From the NCBI GenBank assembly GCA_016718315.1, contig JADKDV010000001.1:806001-870000 (forward strand): a DNA stretch of 64,000 nucleotides, written 5' to 3'. The DNA is from Candidatus Obscuribacter sp. (GTDB lineage: Bacteria; Cyanobacteriota; Vampirovibrionia; Obscuribacterales; Obscuribacteraceae). A program made the position numbers and the translations under genes. How positions within the stretch are numbered: position 1 is the first letter of the stretch; every line of letters begins with the position of its first letter. Positions 41,567 to 49,354 of the stretch are shown here, piece after piece. The notes beneath the pieces are model-generated. The model was not told the origin of the DNA. It saw only the letters and a list, made by a program, of their open reading frames with translations, and made no database searches.

Positions 41567-42598
41567 ATGACAAGCCTACCACGGCTGACAATTCCGCACC
41601 AAACCACCCTCGAGATTTTGAGCGAAATAGACACTATGCCCGTGTTTCGCGCCACCCACAAAATCTGGTCGGCGGGGCTTGGGCTGAGAGATTATCTCAG
41701 CTATAACGAGAGTCAGCAAAAATCAATCTGGGGCAAAAAAAATCTTAGCCTAGTAGGCATTAAAGACAACAATGGCGAGGTTGTCACCAACTGCAAGTTA
41801 TACCAGCTCAATTTGCACGGGCGGGGCAAAGAATACCGCTTTTATGGTATCGGCGCGGTCTATACAAGAGCCCAAAACCGCCATCAAGGACTGGCTTCAG
41901 ACATGCTAGAAGAGCTTGTGGAACAAGCCTTAGCTGAGGATATCGATGGGCTCTTACTATTTAGCGATATCGGAGCGGACTTTTATAACAGTCATGGATT
42001 TTATCCCTTAGGTGCTGCTTCTTTTACGCTGCATTTGCCCGGCAACTTAGAAGTCCACCAACAGCCGTTTTATCAAGTCGAACTGCTAAAGGATAGCGAT
42101 ATTGACTTTTTGCAGCGCCACTACCAGCAGTGGCTAAGCAGACAACCCTTTGGCTTCATTCGAGATCAGTTTTACTGGCACTACAAAATCAATAAAGAAG
42201 CTTATCTTTCCAGGCATTCGCGTCTTAGCTGGCCGGCTCTGATTTGTCTTACTGTGCCAGGCAAAGGCTATGCCATATTAGAAAAAGGAGGAGCAACTCT
42301 GCGCCTGCTTGAAATTGGAGCAATTGATCAAGAATCTCTCTGGCACTGCATTTTAGACTATGCCATCAAGTCACATCTAAGACAGCTGAGAGGATGGGAA
42401 GGTACTTTAGCCGAGCTCGCGCCTGGTTTTGCCCTGGACCGTTATCTCAAAGAACACTTTATCAAGTCTCAAAGTGCACTCAAATTAGAATTTAGCGAGC
42501 GTGCCTGGGGTGCTCCTATGCTCCTGCCTCTAAATCCCATTGTAGAAGACTGGCTGGATAATAATCCCTGCCCTTTGCTTGAATTAGATCATCTCTAA
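41567..42598 (+). CDS. GNAT family N-acetyltransferase (two-domain, Lyc1/Eis-like)
   Basis: 343 residues. The first half is a GNAT domain with the acetyl-CoA site GIGAVYTRAQNRHQGLASDM and the end segment LLFSDIGADFYNSHGFYPL. The second half (about 190 residues) lacks clear motifs, and the overall plan recalls two-domain acetyltransferases such as Lyc1 or Eis, although the substrate is unknown. The frame extends upstream through guaD's start; ATG 41567 is the first start outside it, but its ribosome site is weak. The TPP enzyme gene follows by 28 bases. Confidence 0.85.
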   Translation: MTSLPRLTIPHQTTLEILSEIDTMPVFRATHKIWSAGLGLRDYLSYNESQQKSIWGKKNLSLVGIKDNNGEVVTNCKLYQLNLHGRGKEYRFYGIGAVYTRAQNRHQGLASDMLEELVEQALAEDIDGLLLFSDIGADFYNSHGFYPLGAASFTLHLPGNLEVHQQPFYQVELLKDSDIDFLQRHYQQWLSRQPFGFIRDQFYWHYKINKEAYLSRHSRLSWPALICLTVPGKGYAILEKGGATLRLLEIGAIDQESLWHCILDYAIKSHLRQLRGWEGTLAELAPGFALDRYLKEHFIKSQSALKLEFSERAWGAPMLLPLNPIVEDWLDNNPCPLLELDHL

Positions 42599-42626
42599 CA
42601 CGATAATAGTGAGTCGAGGTGGACCG

Positions 42627-44267
42627 ATGTCAATTGCGACCAAACTTACCAGTCATATATTGCTCGAGCAACTTATGGTAGAAGGCGCCAGCCTTTTATT
42701 TCATGGACCTCGTTCGACTCCATCATCATTAGTGCATCTGGCTAAGACTTCTCAAGTACTGAGGACAGTACGGGCAATATCTGAGCGCAGTGCCAGTTTT
42801 ATGGCGATTGGCTATGGGCAGGCATCAAGTCGCGCTCCAGTGCTTTTACTCTCCCCTGGTCAGGGACTGCTCAATAGTATGGCTGCCATCTATACAGCCA
42901 GGCATATTCAAGTGCCGATGATTGTGCTGGCCGAACAACAAAGCACTCAGATACTCAACGACGACCCGGTACTCGCTCTCGACAACCTGGCACTAGCATC
43001 CAAGCTGACCAAATGGTCAGCAGAAGCCAGAAGCGCAGTAGAAGTAACAAGGCTAATTAGGCGCGCTTTTACTGAAGCGCAGGCACCACCTAAAGGGCCA
43101 GTGCTTATATCTTTGCCAATCGACATCCTTTATCAAATGGCACAGGGTGAAATCATCAACCCACCTCATGTAAGCCCACTTGGACCTGCGGCACACAATT
43201 TTATTTTGAAGACCGCCAAATCACTGGTCAACTCAAAAAACCCCTGTATCATCGCCGGCAACGAAGTCAGTCAATTTAGAGCGCGCAAAGAAACAGCAGT
43301 ACTGGCCGAAGTCCTGGGCTGCCCTGTGTACACAGAACCCATGCCTACTGGCGTTAACTTTAGCAATCGCCATCCGCAATTTGCTGGTGTACTGCAATTC
43401 GGCATGAGCCAGGTCAAAGAAAAACTGAAAGAACACGACCTGGTACTGGCTTTAGGCATGCAAACAAGACTCTCAGCCGAAGCTGATAAATTGTCACTCT
43501 TCAATCCTAAAGCTGCAATTATCCAGGTCAATGTCGAGCCCACATTGTCTGGTAAGAGTCTGCCCTGCATAGCCGCAGCCACAGCCGATATTGCCGAAAC
43601 ACTAGCCCGGTTAAGGGCCGAAATCCAGCTCATAGCTGAGGCAAATTGGCTAACTTTGAGCAAAGAGCGCTGCAAGAACACAACAGCGGTTATTACTGGT
43701 GAGCGCAACAAACTAGAAGAAGATCTGGTCTATCCCGAAGCACATGATCCAATCAGTCTTTTTTGGCTTTTGCGCAGCCTGGATGGTGCTCGTCCGATAA
43801 GCTCGATTATAGTCAATGACGTGCTTAGTATGCGAGCTGACCCTTGCTCGGTAATGAGCCTGGAATCAAGCTCGAGCTATGTCGCCTCTAATGCCTGTGT
43901 GGACGGTTATGCAGCAGCAGCCGGGCTTGGCGTGCAAATGTCGGCGCCCGACAATGTAGTCATTGCCCTTACTACTGATGAATCATTGATGCAAACTCCA
44001 GAAGTGCTCTGGTCTGTGGCTCATTACCGACTACCTCTCAAAATTGTCGTAGTCAATGCCGGTGGAGCCGCCAAGCTCATCAACCCACAATTAGATCCCA
44101 ACCAGGGGTTTCCCTTTGACAAGCCTGCTGTGCAGTTTACCGAGCTGGCCTCTGCAATGCATTTACCGAATGCCTCAATTAGCAATTTGGGTGAACTTGA
44201 TAATGCACTAATGGCCATGTTTGAGAGCGAAGGTCCTTATTTACTTGATGTAAAAGTGACCGAATGA
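42627..44267 (+). CDS. Thiamine-diphosphate-dependent enzyme of the acetolactate synthase family, degenerate cofactor motif
   Basis: 546 residues with the three-domain plan of ALS/POX enzymes: the N-terminal PYR domain with the invariant Glu (AISERSASFMAIGYGQAS), a central domain (NPCIIAGNEVSQ) and the C-terminal PP domain. The cofactor motif is unusual: the consensus GDGS is TDES (LTTDESLMQTPEVLW) and the NN is NA (VVVNAGGAAKL), so the metal-binding Asp and one Asn remain but both glycines are gone. It may bind the cofactor weakly or not at all. The GTG frame opens at 42609; ATG 42627 after GAGGTGG is preferred. It precedes korAB by about 250 bases but is probably not in that operon. Confidence 0.85.
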   Translation: MSIATKLTSHILLEQLMVEGASLLFHGPRSTPSSLVHLAKTSQVLRTVRAISERSASFMAIGYGQASSRAPVLLLSPGQGLLNSMAAIYTARHIQVPMIVLAEQQSTQILNDDPVLALDNLALASKLTKWSAEARSAVEVTRLIRRAFTEAQAPPKGPVLISLPIDILYQMAQGEIINPPHVSPLGPAAHNFILKTAKSLVNSKNPCIIAGNEVSQFRARKETAVLAEVLGCPVYTEPMPTGVNFSNRHPQFAGVLQFGMSQVKEKLKEHDLVLALGMQTRLSAEADKLSLFNPKAAIIQVNVEPTLSGKSLPCIAAATADIAETLARLRAEIQLIAEANWLTLSKERCKNTTAVITGERNKLEEDLVYPEAHDPISLFWLLRSLDGARPISSIIVNDVLSMRADPCSVMSLESSSSYVASNACVDGYAAAAGLGVQMSAPDNVVIALTTDESLMQTPEVLWSVAHYRLPLKIVVVNAGGAAKLINPQLDPNQGFPFDKPAVQFTELASAMHLPNASISNLGELDNALMAMFESEGPYLLDVKVTE

Positions 44268-44312
44268 CAAGCATAATTTCCCTTTAATTTAGGATTTCTA
44301 CAGGCTAGAGCC

Positions 44313-44376
44313 ATAGCGGCTCCCCAAGGGGCGCTATTCCACCTTCGTTGCAAAGCATCTCAAAATGCTTAGCGAA
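44313..44376 (+). promoter_or_regulatory. Two consecutive hairpins in the korA leader
   Basis: Hairpin 1 (44313-44337): ATAGCG/CGCTAT around an inner C/G-rich helix. Hairpin 2 (44344-44376): TTCG/CGAA outer helix, internal loop, AAGCAT/ATGCTT inner helix. They lie 140-200 bases upstream of korA. Neither is followed by a T run, so they are more likely leader structure than the end of the preceding gene. No riboswitch family recognised. Confidence 0.35.
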
Positions 44377-44514
44377 TTTGGTATATAAAGCTCTTTTGCG
44401 TCATTTGAAGCTACACTTTAGTAGTGCTCCAGGCGAGCACAACTTAGAACCTTAGGGTACTTGTAGGTCTTCTGGACCAATTATTTAGCTCAAAAAAACA
44501 GGACATTTAGCACA

Positions 44515-46341
44515 GTGAAAACGCTAGCAGCTGATAGCAAGGACAAACTGGGGAAAGGCCGAATCGTCAATGACTTTTCCATCCATATAGCCACCATAAA
44601 TGGCTCCGGAAGCCAATCTTCCAACAACGTTCTGATGCGCTCCATTTTTCAAATGGGCATACCGGTAAGTGGCAAAAACCTCTTCCCATCTAACATTGCC
44701 GGACTACCGACATGGTTTACCATCCGTGTCAACAAAAACGGCTATATTGCACGCAAGGAAGAAGTGGACATTCTGGTGGCCATGAATCCGCAAACTGCCA
44801 TCAAGGATGTCAAAGACTTGACTCCTGGTAGCGTTTGCATCAGCCCGGTCGAGCTTAAGCTCGACGCTATTCGCTCTGACGTCAAGCACTATCAAGTGCC
44901 CTTCAGTGAGCTAGCCAATCAAGCTAGCGAAAACCTTAAGTTGCGCAAGCTTTTGACTAACATGATCTATGTCGGTGTCGTCGCCGAATTGCTCGACATC
45001 GCCCATCCTCAAATCGAAGCCGCTATTGCCAAACAATTTGATGGCAAAGCCAAAGCTATCGATCTCAACCTCAATGCCGTAAAACTGGGTCGCCAGTGGG
45101 CTCACGACAATCTCAAAAAAGAAGACCAGTTTGTCGTTGAACCAATGGATAAAACTGCTGGCAAAATCATCATCGATGGTAACGCAGCAGCAGCCCTCGG
45201 TTGCCTCTTTGCTGGTGTGACTGTGGTGAGCTGGTATCCAATCACCCCATCAAGCAGTCTCTGTGAGCAATTGATTGACTATCTCAAAGAGTATCGTGTC
45301 GACAAAGAGACTGGCAAAGCCACTTTTGCAGTAATCCAGGCCGAAGACGAACTGGCTGCTCTTGGTATGACTCTAGGCGCTGGTTGGGCTGGTGCTCGTT
45401 CAGTGACGTCAACATCTGGTCCTGGCATTTCGCTCATGTCTGAGTTTGCCGGCTATGGCTACTTCACCGAAATTCCCGCAGTCGTCTTTGACGTACAGCG
45501 TGTGGGACCTTCCACTGGTATGCCTACACGTACCTCTCAAGCCGATTTGATCAGTACATTTTATCTCTCCCATGGCGACACTAAGCACATCATCTTGTTG
45601 CCCGGTAGTGTCAACGAATGCTATGAGCTATCCATGGAAGCCTTTGAATTGGCCGAAAAATTCCAGACCCCAATATTTGTATTGACCGACCTCGATCTCG
45701 GCATGAACAACTGGATGTCAGATCCATTTGAATATCCCACTAAGCCAATCAATCGCGGCAAAGTCCTGGACGCAGCCGCCCTCGAAAAAGCTGGTGAGTT
45801 TGCCAGATACAAAGACGTGGACGGTGATGGAATTCCTTACCGCACCTTGCCTGGCACCGATAATCCGATGGCAGCTTACTTCACCCGTGGCTCCGGTCAC
45901 ACCGAAAAGGCAACCTATACAGAGAGCCCAGAAGATTATGTCAACTTGATGAATCGTCTGGAGAAGAAATTCAATACAGCTCGTGCCTTTGTGCCCAAGC
46001 CATTTGTCTCCAATCAAAGCGGAGCAAAAGCCGGTATTATCGCGTTTGGCTCATCTCACTTTGCTGTAGAAGAATCCAGAGACGAACTCAAAGAAGCTGG
46101 CATCGCCACTAACTATCTGCGTGTTCGCGCTTTGCCCTTCACTGATGAAGTGAAGAAGTTTGTGGCAGAAAATGACCATATCTATGTGGTCGAACAAAAC
46201 CGTGACGGTCAGCTGAGAGACTTGCTCCGTCTGGAATATCCTGAAGCCTCTATGAAATTCCGCTCGGTTAGACACTTTAACGGCTTGCCCATCAACGCCA
46301 AGTTTGTTACCGATGCTATCGCTTCGGAGGAGAAAAAATAA
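44515..46341 (+). CDS. korA: 2-oxoacid:ferredoxin oxidoreductase subunit alpha (fused gamma-alpha)
   Basis: 608 residues. An N-terminal gamma domain (IHIATINGSGSQSSNNVLMR, about residues 20-200) is fused to the alpha pyrimidine-binding domain (GNAAAALGCLFAGVTVVSWY, YPITPSSSLCEQLIDYL, and TSTSGPGISLMSEFAGYG), ending with a transketolase C-like domain. With KorB it oxidises a 2-oxoacid, probably 2-oxoglutarate, with CoA to the acyl-CoA and CO2, reducing ferredoxin. GTG start. The stop overlaps the korB start (TAATG), so the two subunits are translationally coupled. Confidence 0.95.
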   Translation: MKTLAADSKDKLGKGRIVNDFSIHIATINGSGSQSSNNVLMRSIFQMGIPVSGKNLFPSNIAGLPTWFTIRVNKNGYIARKEEVDILVAMNPQTAIKDVKDLTPGSVCISPVELKLDAIRSDVKHYQVPFSELANQASENLKLRKLLTNMIYVGVVAELLDIAHPQIEAAIAKQFDGKAKAIDLNLNAVKLGRQWAHDNLKKEDQFVVEPMDKTAGKIIIDGNAAAALGCLFAGVTVVSWYPITPSSSLCEQLIDYLKEYRVDKETGKATFAVIQAEDELAALGMTLGAGWAGARSVTSTSGPGISLMSEFAGYGYFTEIPAVVFDVQRVGPSTGMPTRTSQADLISTFYLSHGDTKHIILLPGSVNECYELSMEAFELAEKFQTPIFVLTDLDLGMNNWMSDPFEYPTKPINRGKVLDAAALEKAGEFARYKDVDGDGIPYRTLPGTDNPMAAYFTRGSGHTEKATYTESPEDYVNLMNRLEKKFNTARAFVPKPFVSNQSGAKAGIIAFGSSHFAVEESRDELKEAGIATNYLRVRALPFTDEVKKFVAENDHIYVVEQNRDGQLRDLLRLEYPEASMKFRSVRHFNGLPINAKFVTDAIASEEKK

Positions 46342-47375
46342 TGACCACAGCACCTGCTCCTAAAACAAATCGTATCGGTCTGACTATGGCCGACTACAAA
46401 GGCGCACCATCAACTCTGTGTGATGGTTGTGGACACGACGCTATAACCAGCCAGATTATCAAAGCTTTTTACGAGCTTGGTATCGCACCACATACAGTGG
46501 CTAAGCTGAGTGGTATCGGTTGCTCTTCCAAGACTCCCGCCTACTTCCTCAACCAGGCCCATGGCTTTAACTCAGTGCATGGTCGCATGCCTAGTGTAGC
46601 CACTGGGGCTGCCATGGCAAACCACAACCTCAATTTGATTGCAGTCTCCGGCGACGGTGATACAGCATCTATCGGTCTTGGTCAATTTTGCCATCTGGTC
46701 AGACGCAATGTGCCGATGATCTACATCGTCGAAAACAACGGCGTTTATGGTCTCACTAAGGGACAATTCAGTGCCACAGCGGATTTGGGCTCTAAGCTCA
46801 AGACCGGTGCCCTTAACGAATTGCCCCCAATTGACCTTTGTGGTCTGGCCATCGAGCTTGGTTGCAGTTTTGTCGGTCGTAGCTTTGCTGGCGATCCCAA
46901 ACAACTGGTGGCCTTAATCAAGGCAGCTGGCTCTCATAGAGGTACAGCCGTACTGGACGTAATCAGTCCCTGTGTTACTTTTAACAACCATGAAGGCTCT
47001 ACCAAGAGCTATAAGTACGCCAAAGAAATGGAAACCCCGCTCCACGAGCTAGGCTATATTCCTTTCTTTGAGCAAATCACAGTAGAGTACGAGCCCGGCA
47101 CTGTTCAAGAAGTAGAAATGCATGATGGTTCTCGCATTACACTCAAAAAGACAGGGCGCGATTATGACCCCACTAATTCAGTAGCTGCTATGAACTTAAT
47201 CAAAGAAGCTCATGCTCAAAAGCAGTTCCTCACAGGTCTACTCTATATCGACGAGAACAAGCCTAACTTCACTTCCCAGTTGCACCTGGGCGAAGAACCG
47301 CTTGCTACGTTGCCAGAATCAAAGACTCGTCCAGGCAAGGATGCCCTCAAAGAAATCATGGAATCTTTGATGTAA
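46341..47375 (+). CDS. korB: 2-oxoacid:ferredoxin oxidoreductase subunit beta
   Basis: 344 residues. TPP-binding beta subunit with LCDGCGHDAITSQIIKAF (Cys residues of the Fe-S cluster site), LSGIGCSSKTPAYFLN, HGRMPSVATGAAMAN, the TPP motif SGDGDTASIGLGQF and IVENNGVYGLTKGQFS. The C-terminal extension is typical of KorB. It works with KorA encoded immediately upstream. The 2-oxoglutarate specificity is the likeliest reading but pyruvate or another 2-oxoacid is not excluded. A strong terminator follows. Confidence 0.95.
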   Translation: MTTAPAPKTNRIGLTMADYKGAPSTLCDGCGHDAITSQIIKAFYELGIAPHTVAKLSGIGCSSKTPAYFLNQAHGFNSVHGRMPSVATGAAMANHNLNLIAVSGDGDTASIGLGQFCHLVRRNVPMIYIVENNGVYGLTKGQFSATADLGSKLKTGALNELPPIDLCGLAIELGCSFVGRSFAGDPKQLVALIKAAGSHRGTAVLDVISPCVTFNNHEGSTKSYKYAKEMETPLHELGYIPFFEQITVEYEPGTVQEVEMHDGSRITLKKTGRDYDPTNSVAAMNLIKEAHAQKQFLTGLLYIDENKPNFTSQLHLGEEPLATLPESKTRPGKDALKEIMESLM

Positions 47376-47397
47376 GTCTTGCACTAAAAATCCCAGA

Positions 47398-47427
47398 AGC
47401 GCCAGGTTTGCCCCTGGCGCTTTTTTT
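47398..47427 (+). terminator. Intrinsic terminator after korAB
   Basis: A perfect 9-bp stem AGCGCCAGG / CCTGGCGCT (47398-47406 with 47413-47421), loop TTTGCC, followed by a T7 run. It ends the korAB transcript 22 bases after the korB stop. Confidence 0.93.
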
Positions 47428-47494
47428 AGTCGTCAATATTGACGCAAACAGGGCAAAAGGCAATGATCTATATATCAGGTCTTTGCCAACCAAA

Positions 47495-47884
47495 ATGAAC
47501 CAGCAATTTACTGCCCAGGATCTTTATCTAATAGAAACCCTTGTGCGTTTCTGGGATTTCAGACGCGAAGAGGACCAGTGGTGCCTGGCTGAGCTGGAGT
47601 CCATCACCGAAAGTAATCCGTTTAAGACATGGCGCTTGGTGCTAGCCCTGGTAAAAGCCGCTCCCTCTCGCCGCGTCCTCTTACAAATCGGCGCTGGTCC
47701 GCTGGAGCGTTTACTTTCAAAAAATGGACCGGCCTTTATAGGATCCATAAAAGATGAAGTCAAAAGTAATGTCAAACTGCTCTATGCGCTCTCCGGAGCC
47801 GGTATCATCGGCTCCGAATCAAAAGAGATACAAAGGCTCTGGGATAAATACAATCTCTGGCACGCTGACCAGTTGATTTTTTGA
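47495..47884 (+). CDS. DUF6869-like protein of unknown function
   Basis: 129 residues. The segment LLQIGAGPLERLLSKNGPAF recalls small helical proteins of the DUF6869 type (an IGAGPLExLL pattern), preceded by FKTWRLVLALVKAAP. The function is unknown. The frame opens within the korB terminator; I chose the ATG at 47495, which starts where the conserved helical part begins. The ribosome site is weak. It stands alone. Confidence 0.65.
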   Translation: MNQQFTAQDLYLIETLVRFWDFRREEDQWCLAELESITESNPFKTWRLVLALVKAAPSRRVLLQIGAGPLERLLSKNGPAFIGSIKDEVKSNVKLLYALSGAGIIGSESKEIQRLWDKYNLWHADQLIF

Positions 47885-47937
47885 TGCCACTATTTTTAGT
47901 GCCCCGCCCAAATGGTCTGTGGCACCACTTTTAGTGC

Positions 47938-48252
47938 TCAATTATCAGACTTCACTGTAAAAAATATTGTCAGAGCCAAAAGAGCAAATACCAGCATCAT
48001 AAGTACTTTAGCAACAAGCCAAATAATTGCTGTGACGTGCTCTGGCAAATAGCCAGCCAGGAGCGAAATGACAAAAGGCAAAACGATAAATATACAAGGA
48101 CAAGTGACTAAGACAATTGTCCAGAGACATCTCTTGAGTAGATAGTCGTCAGTTGTGGCAGCAAGCTGATCGAGACGTTCAGTGTCGCCGACCATTGAGC
48201 GACTTTCGGTCTGGCGTATAAGTTTGACTAAACTAGCTCTTAAACCGTCCAT
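47938..48252 (-). CDS. Small two-helix membrane protein
   Basis: 104 residues: a polar N-terminal 45 residues with Arg/Glu/Asp, then two hydrophobic helices (CLWTIVLVTCPCIFIVLPFV and IIWLVAKVLMMLVFALLAL) and a short basic end. ATG 48252 has GGGGGA 5 bases upstream and is preferred to the ATG six codons earlier. No family recognised; function unknown. Confidence 0.62.
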   Translation of the reverse strand: MDGLRASLVKLIRQTESRSMVGDTERLDQLAATTDDYLLKRCLWTIVLVTCPCIFIVLPFVISLLAGYLPEHVTAIIWLVAKVLMMLVFALLALTIFFTVKSDN

Positions 48253-48471
48253 TAAAATCCCCCTGGCCATATTAACATCCAGCTAGCCAGATAGATTAAT
48301 CTCGGCACAATTGGCACCTGTATGCCTTTGCCAGACAATTTGTTGTCAAGCAGCAGTGCTGGGGTTTTAGCTACATCCGGCATGGGCACAAATAAGATAC
48401 AGAGTTCTCCGGTAATTTCACCTGTGTCTAAATGACACTCCCGGTGATACCACCTAAAAGAGCGGTGATAT

Positions 48472-49023
48472 ATGAGACCTTCAAGGGCCTTACAGTTTTA
48501 CTATGGCATAACTTTTGCAGTCGGACTGATTACGACTTTACCCATGGCTTATTGGGTACGCACCGACGAACTCGGCGTGCGGGGAGCTGCCATCCTTATA
48601 CTGTCTTTAAATGTTCTTTTCGTTATGGTCTTGCCCCTGGTCATGGACTGGGCGGAGAGCAAATACTTCCGGGCACGCTTTGTCGCCCTGGAGGAAGTAG
48701 CACAGAACAATCCCGAACTGGCAGTGATGCTCTCCTCGCAATGCGAAAAACTGGCATTGCCTGGTTTGAAGCTAGCAGTGGTGGATCAGACCAATAGTGA
48801 CGAATTGTTTAGCTACGGACTGTGGAGAAACAATCCCAGGTTGTTTATCTCCGACAAAGTCTTACAAGCGGCTGCAGATAAAGAAATCGCACCAAGTATC
48901 GAAGCGGAACTGACACGCTTTGCCAATCAGGACCACACCTTAGTGTTTTTGATGTTCGCTGGTTTTCAGGTGATGGCACAAAATTTGCTGGTCTATTTGA
49001 TGGGGATTTACCATCTCTATTAG
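48472..49023 (+). CDS. M48-like membrane protein with lost zinc motif
   Basis: 183 residues. Two membrane helices at about 8-28 and 38-58 are followed by a segment resembling HtpX/M48 peptidases: a VADxxEPNAFSYG equivalent in VVDQTNSDELFSYGLWRNNP, then RLFISDKVLQAA (RIxVTxGLL equivalent), a helix where HExxH is expected (IEAELTRFANQDH, residues 143-155) and a C-terminal hydrophobic helix. The motif reads AELTR, so both zinc-binding His are missing, while the later NQDH matches the NxDH that follows HExxH in active enzymes. It is therefore probably a non-catalytic relative. It is shorter than active M48 proteins (about 290). The Flp pilin gene lies 92 bases downstream. Confidence 0.66.
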   Translation: MRPSRALQFYYGITFAVGLITTLPMAYWVRTDELGVRGAAILILSLNVLFVMVLPLVMDWAESKYFRARFVALEEVAQNNPELAVMLSSQCEKLALPGLKLAVVDQTNSDELFSYGLWRNNPRLFISDKVLQAAADKEIAPSIEAELTRFANQDHTLVFLMFAGFQVMAQNLLVYLMGIYHLY

Positions 49024-49059
49024 TTTGGCTATACAACAATGCCTCATTTCCCTTACTCA

Positions 49060-49088
49060 AGATCCAGCGGCACTGCTATGCTGGATCT
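49060..49088 (+). promoter_or_regulatory. Perfect hairpin in the leader of the Flp pilin gene
   Basis: A 9-bp perfect stem (AGATCCAGC / GCTGGATCT) with an 11-base loop ends 27 bases before the pilin ATG. A short run of ordinary sequence follows, not a T tract, so it is more likely a 5' mRNA-stabilising or regulatory stem than a terminator. Confidence 0.45.
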
Positions 49089-49115
49089 ATCTACTAAATA
49101 AAGGATGCACTTACT

Positions 49116-49322
49116 ATGAAAGATATTTGTGATCGTTACATCAAGGACGAAAGCGGACAGGGTATCACCGAATACGGCGCCATCCTGGCGTTCGTAGCGA
49201 TTCTCGTAGCCGTTGTTTTCTCAATCACCCAGGGCGCTCTCTCTGCTGCTATCTCAAAAGCATTCTCAGCAGTAGTTAGCCAACTCAACAACCTCTCCAG
49301 TGCAGCCGGCAGCGCAAGCTAA
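49116..49322 (+). CDS. Flp family type IVb pilin
   Basis: A 68-residue pilin. The short leader (KDICDRYIKDESG) ends at the prepilin peptidase site ESG/QGITEYG, with the Glu-Tyr at +5/+6 that defines Flp pilins. A 22-residue hydrophobic helix (AILAFVAILVAVVFSI) and a short Ala/Ser-rich tail follow. It would be processed and assembled into Flp/Tad pili involved in adhesion. AAAGGATG lies about 11 bases upstream. A weak 5-bp terminator-like hairpin (49328-49342) follows the stop. No tad operon is next to it; cpaB is 10 kb away. Confidence 0.93.
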   Translation: MKDICDRYIKDESGQGITEYGAILAFVAILVAVVFSITQGALSAAISKAFSAVVSQLNNLSSAAGSAS

Positions 49323-49327
49323 AAGCA

Positions 49328-49348
49328 AAGGCAATCAGCCTTATTTTG
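49328..49348 (+). terminator. Weak terminator after the pilin gene
   Basis: A 5-bp stem AAGGC/GCCTT (49328-49332 with 49338-49342), loop AATCA, then ATTTTG. The stem is short and the T run only 4 bases, so efficiency is doubtful. Confidence 0.33.
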
Positions 49349-49354
49349 ATTGAT

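Noticed and set aside
48432..48797. A plus-strand frame of 121 codons overlapping the M48-like gene
   Set aside because: The overlapping frame 48472-49023 has membrane helices and M48-like segments; the other has an Arg/Ser/Gly-rich, unstructured composition.
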